Origin: an uncultured Lachnoclostridium sp.
GTDB taxonomy: Bacteria; Bacillota; Clostridia; Lachnospirales; Lachnospiraceae
Assembly: GCA_946402335.1 (NCBI GenBank)
Contig: CAMIWE010000016.1
Coordinates: forward strand, 1-41,840
DNA length: 41,840 nt
Direction of reading: 5' to 3'
In this document: positions 30,947 to 39,340 of the stretch, piece by piece
Position numbering within the stretch: position 1 is the stretch's first letter
How the letters are laid out: each line of letters starts with the position of its first letter
Notes under the pieces: model-generated
What the model was told of the DNA's origin: nothing
Database searches by the model: none
What the model saw: only the letters and a program-made list of their open reading frames with translations
Program-made: the position numbers and the translations under genes

Positions 30947-32227
30947 ATTTTAGATCCTGACGCGCAATGGATATTAATTGCTATTGTAATTCTGCTGATT
31001 CTTTCAGCTTTCTTTTCTTCTGCGGAAACCGCTCTGGTTTCTGTCAACCGGGTACGCATGCGTTCCCTCGCGGACGACGGCAAGAAGGCAGCCAAGCTCG
31101 TATTGCGTCTTGAAGAGCACAATACGAAGATGCTTTCCGCCATTCTGATCGGCAACAACGTTGTCAACCTGTCCGCTTCTGCCCTATCTGCGAAATTCGT
31201 CAACATACAGTTTCAGAACAACTATCTGACTATAGCAACAGGCATACTGACCTTTCTCGTAATCATTTTCGGCGAAATCGTTCCGAAAACAGCCGCTTCG
31301 ATGCATTCCGAGAAAATGGCCATGTTCTATGCCCCGGTGATTTATGCCTATATGACTGTCATGACGCCGGTTATCTGGCTGGTTAACGGGTTCGCGAAGA
31401 TCTTCCTGTTCCTGTTCCGTTTAAACAAAAAGAGCCCGGCCCCGATCACCGAGGACGAGCTGTTAACCTATGTGGATGTAAGCCATGAGGAAGGCGTCAT
31501 TGAAAGCGAAGAACGGGAAATGATCAACAACGTGGTTGATTTCGGCGACTCCCTTGCAAAGGACGTCATGGTTCCCCGTATCGATGTGGACTTCTTAGAT
31601 GTGCATGCGACCTACGAGGAGGTTGTCGCCCAGTTTCTGCAGAACAATTATTCGCGTCTGCCGGTGTACCGCAATTCCCGCGACAACGTGGTCGGCATCC
31701 TGTTTCTGAAGGATTTCTTCCGCTATGACGGCGACAAGAAGGCATTTTCCGTCGCCGACATTATGCGAAAGCCGTTCTTTACGTTCGAGTTCAAGAAGAC
31801 TTCCGACCTTCTGGCGGAACTTCGTAAGAACTCCGTAACGATAGCCGTCGTTTTGGACGAGTACGGCGCTACGGCCGGAATCATTACCCTTGAAGACCTC
31901 CTTGAGGAAATCGTCGGCGAGATCCGCGACGAGTACGATGCCGACGAAGAGGACGAAATCCGCCAGATTGACGACCGTACCTATCTCGTGCACGGAAATG
32001 CCCGTCTCGACGATATCAACGAGGCCCTCGGCCTGGAACTCGAGTCCGATGACTATGATTCTATTGCCGGCCATCTGATTCACCTGCTGGAGCACTTGCC
32101 GTCCGCAGGCGAAACGATCACCGAGAACAACGTCACCTATGTGGCCGAAACGGTTGCGAAGAACCGGGTTGTCCGCGTACGCATCATTCTCCCGCCGAAG
32201 GAATCCGAAGAAGAATCGGACGATTAA
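30947..32227 (+). CDS. CNNM/TlyC (CorC-HlyC) family membrane protein
   Basis: About 426 residues. The N-terminal DUF21/CNNM domain has four membrane segments (WILIAIVILLILSAFFSSAE, the AETALVSVNR motif, VIIFGEIVPKTAAS). Two CBS domains (about 205-325; DVMVPRIDVDFLD and VVLDEYGATAGIITLEDLLEEI) and a CorC/HlyC domain at the C-terminus follow. Family role: Mg2+ or divalent-cation efflux; hemolysin names are historic. Conserved residues extend upstream of the first ATG (31058), so the start must be earlier, but the frame holds no ATG, GTG or TTG after the stop at 30938. An ATT at 30947, 11 nt after GGGAG, is my choice, giving I/M-LDPDAQW. It ends overlapping a minus-strand stop codon. Confidence 0.9.
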   Translation: MLDPDAQWILIAIVILLILSAFFSSAETALVSVNRVRMRSLADDGKKAAKLVLRLEEHNTKMLSAILIGNNVVNLSASALSAKFVNIQFQNNYLTIATGILTFLVIIFGEIVPKTAASMHSEKMAMFYAPVIYAYMTVMTPVIWLVNGFAKIFLFLFRLNKKSPAPITEDELLTYVDVSHEEGVIESEEREMINNVVDFGDSLAKDVMVPRIDVDFLDVHATYEEVVAQFLQNNYSRLPVYRNSRDNVVGILFLKDFFRYDGDKKAFSVADIMRKPFFTFEFKKTSDLLAELRKNSVTIAVVLDEYGATAGIITLEDLLEEIVGEIRDEYDADEEDEIRQIDDRTYLVHGNARLDDINEALGLELESDDYDSIAGHLIHLLEHLPSAGETITENNVTYVAETVAKNRVVRVRIILPPKESEEESDD

Positions 32228-32394
32228 GCGGTTACATTTGCCCCGATGCCGATCAGCGCTCCCACTGCGCAGATGGCAGCAGCCGTTTCCCTTCCGAAGA
32301 AGAACATCACGGCGACCGCGGCAAATGCCACGATGCAGCCGAGGTCAGCGCTCTCTTCCTTGTGGTCACGGATCCAATTCATAATCTTATTCAT
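32224..32394 (-). CDS. Small membrane protein, 56 residues
   Basis: Starts MNKIMNWIRDHKEESADLGC with AGGAGG about 9 nt before the ATG. It then has two hydrophobic stretches (IVAFAAVAVMFFFG and AAAICAVGALIGIGA), likely a hairpin in the membrane. I do not recognise the family. Its TAA overlaps the CNNM TAA by 2 nt in a convergent TTAA, so both genes terminate at one palindrome. No clear promoter lies before it, and a bidirectional terminator sits 50 nt upstream. Confidence 0.65.
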   Translation of the reverse strand: MNKIMNWIRDHKEESADLGCIVAFAAVAVMFFFGRETAAAICAVGALIGIGANVTA

Positions 32395-32444
32395 AATTTG
32401 TGCCTCCTGAATAGGTTTTGTCCTTGTTTCTGAGGCAATGATAC

Positions 32445-32480
32445 AAAAAGTGCTGTCCCGTTTAATGGACAGCACTTTTT
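32445..32480 (-). terminator. Strong bidirectional terminator
   Basis: A perfect 14-bp stem, AAAAAGTGCTGTCC (32445-32458) with GGACAGCACTTTTT (32467-32480), 8-nt loop, T runs on both strands. On the minus strand it ends the DUF2298 operon; on the plus strand it would stop CNNM readthrough. Confidence 0.92.
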
Positions 32481-32570
32481 TCATTAGAATCGAATTTTTA
32501 AATGCTTGTTTTGGCTCGCAGCCACATCCGGGAACCGGCAAATACGCTTCTTTTCCTTTCGCAAAAGCCG

Positions 32571-35075
32571 TTACTTAATCGGCCGCACTTTGATCAGATA
32601 GGTCGTATACTGCTTGCTTCCGGTAGCCGGAATTACTTTGACGATATCGCCGAGGGAAAGCAGAACGTTCAGGTTGGTATCCCATTTTTCGTAATAGGAG
32701 CCCTGCAGGTTCAGCAGATTCGACATATCGGTATTCGAATCGACGGTCTTCTGGGCGAATCCGTTAACCAGCTCGTGCTGGCCGTAATAGATGTAATCCA
32801 CCTTGTATTTCTTTAACAGCGTACGGACTTCGTTCACATCCTGCGACGTATACAGCTTGCGGATATCGTCGTTACGCTCCTGCTGTTCGGGCGACATGAC
32901 GGTCTTGCCGGAGGAACGCCACAGATATTCATGCGTCCACCAGCCGACTACCGTCGGGTTACCGGTGAATACCGAAATCCGGTTGAAGAATGTATAGCTG
33001 AGGCCTCCGTTCTCCATAATTACCGGCTGTCCTTCGATGTTGTCGTTAATATACTGGATCATTTCGGCATCGTCCTTGTTGACGGTAGGCAGGAACGCCG
33101 TCGCATCCATCGTGGAAAACTCCTTGCCGAACCAGTCTCTGCGGCACTGCCAGAAGTAGTTGGAGCAAAGCAGCATGCAAAGGATTGCCAGAATGCCGAA
33201 AGCTTTCTGGAACTTGCTCTTCGGAATAAAGGTCAGTCTCGAAACGACATAAGCCATTCCGATACCGTACATGATAAATGCCTGGTAACTCAGCTTGAAC
33301 ATCGTGTTGGACCGCTCGTAGGCGCCGCCGTAAATATCCCGCACGAAGATGATTTCGGGGATCAGCACCAGTCCGGCCGCGCAAAGCATAATCGTCAATA
33401 CGAACAGGTCGCTGACACGAAGTGACGTGAACAGACGCTCCCAGAAGCTGTCCGCATACTCGTCATCCTCTTCCGATACTTTCTTCTTGCCGGCCGCTTC
33501 CGCTTTCTGTTTGGCCGCCTTACGCATCTCCAAAAGAAGGACTGTGGCAAATACGATCAGACATGCCGTAGGGAGTCCCCAGACAACCAGGAATTCACGG
33601 AACCAGGTATGACGGAAGGTGATACCGATTCCGGTGGAAATGCTGTCGAACTTCAGATCGTACGGCAGGCTCACGAATTTGGAAATCACTATAAAGACGC
33701 CCGCATGAGCCAGTGTAAGAAGCCATGCTTCTCCGCGGAATTCGTACACCAGCAGGTTGGAAAACAGGATTACGGCTCCCGAAACAACGAAGTAAATCGG
33801 AAAATCCCAGAAGTTGGACATCCTGAAAATCCCGGACAGGAATGCGCAGGCAATGATGGTCGGATGGAACACTTCCATAAGGAACGACTTCGGCGGTTCG
33901 GTTTCGCCGGTAAGGCGGAGCGTGTCAATCTTCTCTTTTCTGCGAAGCAGGATCGCAAAAAGGATTGCCAGAAGCGTCATGACCATGATCGTATTGCAGA
34001 CATGGGCATGCAGGTCGCCGAGGGTATAGGAATAAGCCGGAAACTCGTGAATCGGCTTATCGTCACGGTCATGGTAGAATCCGATATAACGCGTCGGATT
34101 GGAGAAGAAATACTCCTTAAGCGGCTCCTTATGCTGCAGTTCCCGAAGTTTCGGCAGGAAATACTTGAAGACCGGATAATGCATGGTGCTGGAGAACGCA
34201 ACCGAAATACCCGCCAGCGTACCGGCGAAAACCGGACGGATGAACGGCTTCTCGTCCCGCATCTCCCCTAACATAATGCTGTTCTTCTCTTCTTTTGCAG
34301 TAAGCTTTTCCGCGCAGCGGTCCACCAGACGGACACGTACAAGGTTATTCACGATGGAATACGGCATGCCGAAGCCAAATGCCGCGAGCATTGCCATATC
34401 GATGTTATATCCGTGGGTTACCGGAACCGAAGCAAGCTTCGTCAGGTATGCCGCAAGATACTGGCCGAAATAATAATAGTTGATACCCTTTCCCGCAAAC
34501 CACATATCCACGGCCGGCATGTAATCGCTCTTAAAGATCGTAAGCATGAAGCCGTAGTCCATCATGCGCTCCGTACCGTAAGCGGCCGGGTTGCATCCGC
34601 GCAGATAGCACCATATAATAAATACGCAGAAGAAGATCACTTCGGCGCAAAGCATCGAGATCAGTCGGTCCCTTGTATAGAATTCCGAAAGCTTGAACTC
34701 CCGGTTTTTCTTAAGAACCGTAAAGTAAAATACCACAAGACCGATGATCAGTACGATGACCGGACTCAGAATGGTGGACAGGTACGAAAATTTCGCAATC
34801 TTAAGCGAGGCCAGAAACCACGTAAGCCAGCCGCATGCACCGATTCCGAGTGCCTTCGCGAAGATCCAGCCGCCGTCATGAAAACGCTTGAATAAAATGA
34901 TGCAGAGCGGCTGCATGACAATTCCCAAAATGATAAGCATCAGCCACCAGGACAATACATAGGAATACTCCTGCATTCCCATATAACGCATTCCGAGATA
35001 CAGGAACAGGAAGAAAAACATCAAAGCACATAAGATCCTGCCCAGTCCCGTTTTCTCATACTTCTTCGCTTCCAT
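32571..35075 (-). CDS. DUF2298-family polytopic membrane protein
   Basis: About 834 residues with many membrane segments. The DUF2298 signature is seen at RMMDYGFMLTIFKSDYMPAV, DMWFAGKGINYYYFGQYLAA, FHDRDDKPIHEFPAYSYTLGDLHAHV (see YSYTLGDLHAHVCNTI), NFWDFPIYF and DIYGGAYERSNTMFKLSYQA. DUF2298 proteins resemble GT-C glycosyltransferases, but activity is unproven. The soluble C-terminus has NKDDAEMIQYIND and VGWWTHEYLWRS. I chose the ATG at 35075 with GGGGAGG upstream. It starts 4 nt after the stop of the companion gene. Confidence 0.88.
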   Translation of the reverse strand: MEAKKYEKTGLGRILCALMFFFLFLYLGMRYMGMQEYSYVLSWWLMLIILGIVMQPLCIILFKRFHDGGWIFAKALGIGACGWLTWFLASLKIAKFSYLSTILSPVIVLIIGLVVFYFTVLKKNREFKLSEFYTRDRLISMLCAEVIFFCVFIIWCYLRGCNPAAYGTERMMDYGFMLTIFKSDYMPAVDMWFAGKGINYYYFGQYLAAYLTKLASVPVTHGYNIDMAMLAAFGFGMPYSIVNNLVRVRLVDRCAEKLTAKEEKNSIMLGEMRDEKPFIRPVFAGTLAGISVAFSSTMHYPVFKYFLPKLRELQHKEPLKEYFFSNPTRYIGFYHDRDDKPIHEFPAYSYTLGDLHAHVCNTIMVMTLLAILFAILLRRKEKIDTLRLTGETEPPKSFLMEVFHPTIIACAFLSGIFRMSNFWDFPIYFVVSGAVILFSNLLVYEFRGEAWLLTLAHAGVFIVISKFVSLPYDLKFDSISTGIGITFRHTWFREFLVVWGLPTACLIVFATVLLLEMRKAAKQKAEAAGKKKVSEEDDEYADSFWERLFTSLRVSDLFVLTIMLCAAGLVLIPEIIFVRDIYGGAYERSNTMFKLSYQAFIMYGIGMAYVVSRLTFIPKSKFQKAFGILAILCMLLCSNYFWQCRRDWFGKEFSTMDATAFLPTVNKDDAEMIQYINDNIEGQPVIMENGGLSYTFFNRISVFTGNPTVVGWWTHEYLWRSSGKTVMSPEQQERNDDIRKLYTSQDVNEVRTLLKKYKVDYIYYGQHELVNGFAQKTVDSNTDMSNLLNLQGSYYEKWDTNLNVLLSLGDIVKVIPATGSKQYTTYLIKVRPIK

Positions 35076-35079
35076 TTTG

Positions 35080-37170
35080 TCATTCCTCCCCATTTGCTTT
35101 CAGCCTGACGTGCGTGTCGAAGATTTTCGTTGCGCCGTCATTATATACCAGTTTGTAGGTATTAACGATATTCTGCTCATTCACGACAAATTCTTCCCTC
35201 GTGTATAAGCTTGCATCAATAACGATATAGCGGATGCCGCACTGTTTTACCAGTGCATCCAGTTCGTCGCTTGTGGATGCCGTATACATCGCGTATACGG
35301 ACGGCTCGCGCCCGTAGGTATCATACCCGGCCGACCACGCGTAATACGGCCATCCGAAATAAAGCATTGCCCCGCCGAGAACGACTTCGTTCAGGGAATA
35401 CCAGTTGGTCAGATAGATGTCCTTCGACTCCGAGTGTTCCATGACCCATTTGCACAGGTCCGAATCCTCGTTCAACTTCATCACGCCGTCGTTCTTCTCA
35501 TCATTTTTCGAAAAAATGACGCCGCATTCGTAGATTCCGGTGATCGTCAGGCTGAACAGCAAAAGAATCGCAATCGCCTTTGCATACATGCCCCTCAACT
35601 GCCACAGTTTATGAACAAGCACTGCCGCCGGAATACATAACAGCATAACGCCGATCATGATGTATTTATGGTTGACCGCGATGTCGTTTGTCATGGTTAC
35701 GGTAAATGCAAGGATCACCGGTGCTGTAAATGCGAACGAAAGGAATTTGCCCGTGCCGCTCAGGAAAAACTGGGCGGCCAGAACGGCAACCGGAAGGATG
35801 CCGCAAAGCAGGGCAAGGTAGCGGATCACACCGAATATCGTCGGCTGGTCGGCAAGAAAACCGAACTGGTACTTCAGCTCAACGGCGCTTCCGCTGATAA
35901 AAAACTTCGTCGACAGTAGGGACAGGATTACCGTAATGCTCGCGGTCATCGCGAACTCAATCCGCCGGTCGGACAGCCACGCCATCACGAACAAAACGCA
36001 AAGGCAGGCAATCACGCACGCCCCGTTAAAGAAGCTGCAAAGCCCGAGCAGCAATCCGCAACCCACGCACTCGGTCCATTTGCTGCTGATCCATCCTTCC
36101 TTTCTGAGGAACGATTCCCGAGCCATGTATTCCGCCTTCTCGCCGGGCAGAGGCTCCGCATCGGGATGTTCCGCGAAGAACTGCAGCATCCGGCTTTCGG
36201 CCGCCGCCTTCACTCTTCTGCTCTGTCCGTATAAGAACTGCGTAAAGTAAATCAGCACAAACAATAAAACGCAAAGTCCCACTGCCAGATGTCTCTGGTT
36301 ACAGTATACGTTCAGGTTCCAGAGTCCCCAGTCCTCATGCTCCGTTTTACCGATGAACGCCGGATTTTCACGAAGCTGGTCCATCACGGACGAAGCCTTG
36401 TTGATCGTGCCTGCAAACTCGAAAAAGGCGAAGGAACTGCGGAACGAGAACAACACCGTCGAAAGATAGCCGACGGCCTTCTTCCCGGTCAGCTTGACCG
36501 TATAGAAATACAGCAGCATATAGGTACATACCATGAACCAGATGCTCGGAAAATTGAACGCCCAGTCAAGGCGGATTCCGAGATAATTCAGGTTCCCGAC
36601 GAAAAACTGGAACAGGAAGTGGTATTTGATGTCTTCGCCCGCAAAATGCGAATACTGCGTCGGGAAATTGTTCCCGATGGAGAACGAACGGATCATTCCG
36701 ATGTGCGGGGAGAAATCGCTCGCTACCGTCCAACCGATATAATATTCGTGGTCATGATAGGAAAATGTCCAGAAGAAAAGAACCATATAAAAGGCAAAGA
36801 CTACGGCCGCGAAGAGAATCTCCGCGAGGCTTAAGTCCTTAACCGCGTTGAGAACCGTCTTAGCGGACTGCTTATGCCGCCAGATCAGATAGGCAACGAT
36901 AATTCCCGCCGCAACCGGCATAACGATCGCATTGGCATAAAAGAGCGGATGCCGTTTGCCCTGAAACAGGTAGGCAATAAGATAAGTCACCCACGTTACC
37001 GGAAGCAGGCCGAAAATACTCCAGGCGGGAAGGCATACGAAAAGAGACGGAATTTCTGCTGCATTTCCGCCGTAGGTTTTACTGCCGAAAAGGGAAAGTC
37101 TCGGAAAAAACAATTCACAGATGACAAATCCGATTCCGATACAGATCATAAAATAGAGCGAACCGAGCAT
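35080..37170 (-). CDS. Large polytopic membrane protein, GT-C/DUF2298-like companion
   Basis: A 696-residue protein with about a dozen membrane segments and a C-terminal soluble tail (SEHKDIYLTNWYS-like region, then DTYGREPSVYAMYTASTSDE, LVKQCGIRYIVID). Segments such as SDFSPHIGMIRSFSIGNNFP and HFAGEDIKYHFLFQFFVG echo the D..F..G..Y.Y.F pattern of DUF2298, so it may be a diverged paralog. The pair is probably co-translated. GGAG lies 11 nt before the ATG. Substrate and reaction unknown; a role in lipid-linked sugar transfer is only inference. Confidence 0.8.
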   Translation of the reverse strand: MLGSLYFMICIGIGFVICELFFPRLSLFGSKTYGGNAAEIPSLFVCLPAWSIFGLLPVTWVTYLIAYLFQGKRHPLFYANAIVMPVAAGIIVAYLIWRHKQSAKTVLNAVKDLSLAEILFAAVVFAFYMVLFFWTFSYHDHEYYIGWTVASDFSPHIGMIRSFSIGNNFPTQYSHFAGEDIKYHFLFQFFVGNLNYLGIRLDWAFNFPSIWFMVCTYMLLYFYTVKLTGKKAVGYLSTVLFSFRSSFAFFEFAGTINKASSVMDQLRENPAFIGKTEHEDWGLWNLNVYCNQRHLAVGLCVLLFVLIYFTQFLYGQSRRVKAAAESRMLQFFAEHPDAEPLPGEKAEYMARESFLRKEGWISSKWTECVGCGLLLGLCSFFNGACVIACLCVLFVMAWLSDRRIEFAMTASITVILSLLSTKFFISGSAVELKYQFGFLADQPTIFGVIRYLALLCGILPVAVLAAQFFLSGTGKFLSFAFTAPVILAFTVTMTNDIAVNHKYIMIGVMLLCIPAAVLVHKLWQLRGMYAKAIAILLLFSLTITGIYECGVIFSKNDEKNDGVMKLNEDSDLCKWVMEHSESKDIYLTNWYSLNEVVLGGAMLYFGWPYYAWSAGYDTYGREPSVYAMYTASTSDELDALVKQCGIRYIVIDASLYTREEFVVNEQNIVNTYKLVYNDGATKIFDTHVRLKANGEE

Positions 37171-37224
37171 AAAGCTATACTCCTCTTACATTTCCCGCAG
37201 GATATTTTAGAAAATCCACATCTT

Positions 37225-39240
37225 TTAGTATACAACAATATCCGAATGTTCTGCAATCAAAACATGATACTGCGCCTCCGATTCCTCCTCGGAAAGCGCG
37301 TCGATATCGTCTTTCGCGTCCTTCAATACCGCGGCATCCCGGATGATGTCCGCAATCTTAAAGTCCATACCGCCGCTCTGGCGGATTCCGAAGAAATCCC
37401 CGGGGCCGCGAAGCCGCAGGTCCTCCTCCGCGATTTCAAAGCCGTTCTTTGCATGCAAAAGCACGTTAAGCCGTTCCCGGCTCTCCGCATCCTCATTGCC
37501 CTGAATAAAGATACAATAGGACTGCTTCGCGCCTCTTCCGACACGTCCGCGCAGCTGGTGCAAAGCGGAAAGGCCGAAACGTTCCGCATTCTCGATCATC
37601 ATCACGGTGGCGTTCGGAACGTTGATCCCGACCTCAATAACGGTGGTGCTGACCAGAACCTGAATGTTTCCGGCGGCAAATTCATTCAATATCCGGTTCT
37701 TCTCCGCGCCGTCCATCTGGCCGTGCAGTGCGGATATGGTGAGTCCCGGAAGCTCCTCGCGGAGTTTTTGGGTGTATTCGGTCACATTTTCCCCATCCGA
37801 TGTTTCACTTTCTTCGATCATCGGGCAGATCACATAGACCTGGTCGCCTGCCGCTGCCTTCTCCCGTATGAACTTATACGCGGTCGGCCGGTAGGAACCG
37901 TCCACGACGCAGGACTTGACCGGAAGGCGGTTTGCGGGCTGTTCGTCCAAAAGAGAGATATCCATATCCCCATAAAGCATCATGGCGAGGGTTCTGGGAA
38001 TCGGCGTCGCGCTCATGATGAGCAGGTGCGGCGTCATGCCCTTTCTCTGGAGCATTTCGCGCTGCTTTACGCCGAAACGGTGCTGCTCGTCCACGATGAC
38101 AAGGCCGAGATTTGAAAACTGCACGCTGTCCTGGAAAAGCGCATGGGTGCCGATTGCGATCTGGTATTCGCCCGAAGCAAGCCCTGCAAGCATCTTCTTA
38201 CGCTCTGCCAAACCCTGTGAGCCGACAAGAAGGGCAACTTTCAGGCCAAATGGTTCCAACGTTTTACAGAAGGTGTCGTAATGCTGTCTTGCCAGTACTT
38301 CGGTCGGCGCCATCAGGCACCCCTGGAAGCCCGATTCCGCACACATCGAAAGGGCAAGAAGCGCAACGATTGTCTTACCGGAGCCGACATCGCCCTGTAA
38401 GAGCCGTTGCATCGGGTACGCGCCCTGCAGATCGTTCGTGATCTCGGCAACCGCTCTCTTCTGTGCACCCGTAAGCTCATACGGAAGGCTTCCGAGAATC
38501 GCGTCTGCATAGGTATGCTTCTCGATCACGCAGCTGTTCGCTTCCCGAAGGATACTCATCTTCATATGTCTTACCGACAGCAGGAAGCGGTAGAATTCGT
38601 CATAGGCCAGTCTGCGGACGGCCTCCTTCGTAACCGCTTCGTCCTTCGGTTCATGAATCTCTATATAGGCGTCCGCAAGCTTCATGAGTCCCCGCTGCTT
38701 GCGGAGCTTCTGCGGCATCGGATCCGGGATCTCGGTCACCGAAAGCGCCGCTTTAACGGCCTTTGAAACGGCATTGCTCGAAAGCCCCGCCGTCAGATGG
38801 TACACCGGCCGCATGGAACGCATACGCATCCGGTAAGCCTCTTCGGTGAAGATTTCGGGCTGCATCATGCAGACTCTCCGGCCGCTCTTTGATACCTTGC
38901 CGCGGAACAGAAGCCTGCGCCCATGGGGAAACTGCTTTAAAATGTATGGACTGTTGAACCAGCGGAATTCCATCTCGCCGGAAACGTCCCGGACACGCGC
39001 CACGATCATGCGTCTTGCGTTGCCCGGTACCGGCTTGGCGGATTCGGTCAGAATGCCCTCTACCGTGCACACCATGCCGTCCGTGGCGGAACCGATCAGT
39101 ACCGGCGCCTCGTAACGCTCATATTCCCGCGGAAAATGCCCGATCAGCTGCCCGACCGTGACAATCCCGAGTTTGGCGTAAAGCTCGGCGGATTTGGCTC
39201 CGATGCCCTTCACTTTTACAACCGGATCAGACCAATACAT
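37225..39240 (-). CDS. recG: ATP-dependent DNA helicase RecG
   Basis: A 671-residue helicase that remodels stalled forks and branched DNA. The N-terminal wedge/OB domain (GIGAKSAELYAKLGIVTVGQ, MQPEIFTEE) is followed by superfamily 2 motifs: LTGAQKRAVAEI (Q), GDVGSGKTIVALL (I), MAPTEVLARQHY (Ia), VDEQHRFGVKQRE (II, DEQH), MSATPIPRTLAMM (III), VSTTVIEVGINVPNA (V), and HQLRGRVGRGAKQSYC (VI). GGGAGGG precedes the ATG. It lies 100 nt after fakA, with a terminator in between, so it likely has its own promoter; none obvious was found. Confidence 0.96.
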   Translation of the reverse strand: MYWSDPVVKVKGIGAKSAELYAKLGIVTVGQLIGHFPREYERYEAPVLIGSATDGMVCTVEGILTESAKPVPGNARRMIVARVRDVSGEMEFRWFNSPYILKQFPHGRRLLFRGKVSKSGRRVCMMQPEIFTEEAYRMRMRSMRPVYHLTAGLSSNAVSKAVKAALSVTEIPDPMPQKLRKQRGLMKLADAYIEIHEPKDEAVTKEAVRRLAYDEFYRFLLSVRHMKMSILREANSCVIEKHTYADAILGSLPYELTGAQKRAVAEITNDLQGAYPMQRLLQGDVGSGKTIVALLALSMCAESGFQGCLMAPTEVLARQHYDTFCKTLEPFGLKVALLVGSQGLAERKKMLAGLASGEYQIAIGTHALFQDSVQFSNLGLVIVDEQHRFGVKQREMLQRKGMTPHLLIMSATPIPRTLAMMLYGDMDISLLDEQPANRLPVKSCVVDGSYRPTAYKFIREKAAAGDQVYVICPMIEESETSDGENVTEYTQKLREELPGLTISALHGQMDGAEKNRILNEFAAGNIQVLVSTTVIEVGINVPNATVMMIENAERFGLSALHQLRGRVGRGAKQSYCIFIQGNEDAESRERLNVLLHAKNGFEIAEEDLRLRGPGDFFGIRQSGGMDFKIADIIRDAAVLKDAKDDIDALSEEESEAQYHVLIAEHSDIVVY

Positions 39241-39303
39241 GGTTGCCCTCCCAAGGGTAAGAAACGATGCGGTTTACGGCTGTTCCCGAAACCGCCTGAA
39301 ACG

Positions 39304-39332
39304 AAAAAGGGGCTGATGTTACTCAGCCCCTT
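39304..39332 (-). terminator. Terminator after fakA
   Basis: A 10-bp stem (AAGGGGCTGA with TCAGCCCCTT, 39307-39316 and 39323-39332) and a T run on the minus strand. It lies 8 nt past the fakA stop. Confidence 0.88.
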
Positions 39333-39340
39333 GAAGGTAC

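Noticed and set aside
36874-38115. 413-residue plus-strand open frame antisense to recG and the membrane protein gene
   Set aside because: Shadow of two clear minus-strand genes; no recognisable motif and no ribosome-binding site.
39255-39300. Promoter for recG between the fakA terminator and the recG start
   Set aside because: Only a 7-bp inverted repeat (GCGGTTT/AAACCGC) seen; no -10/-35 pair meets even a loose match.
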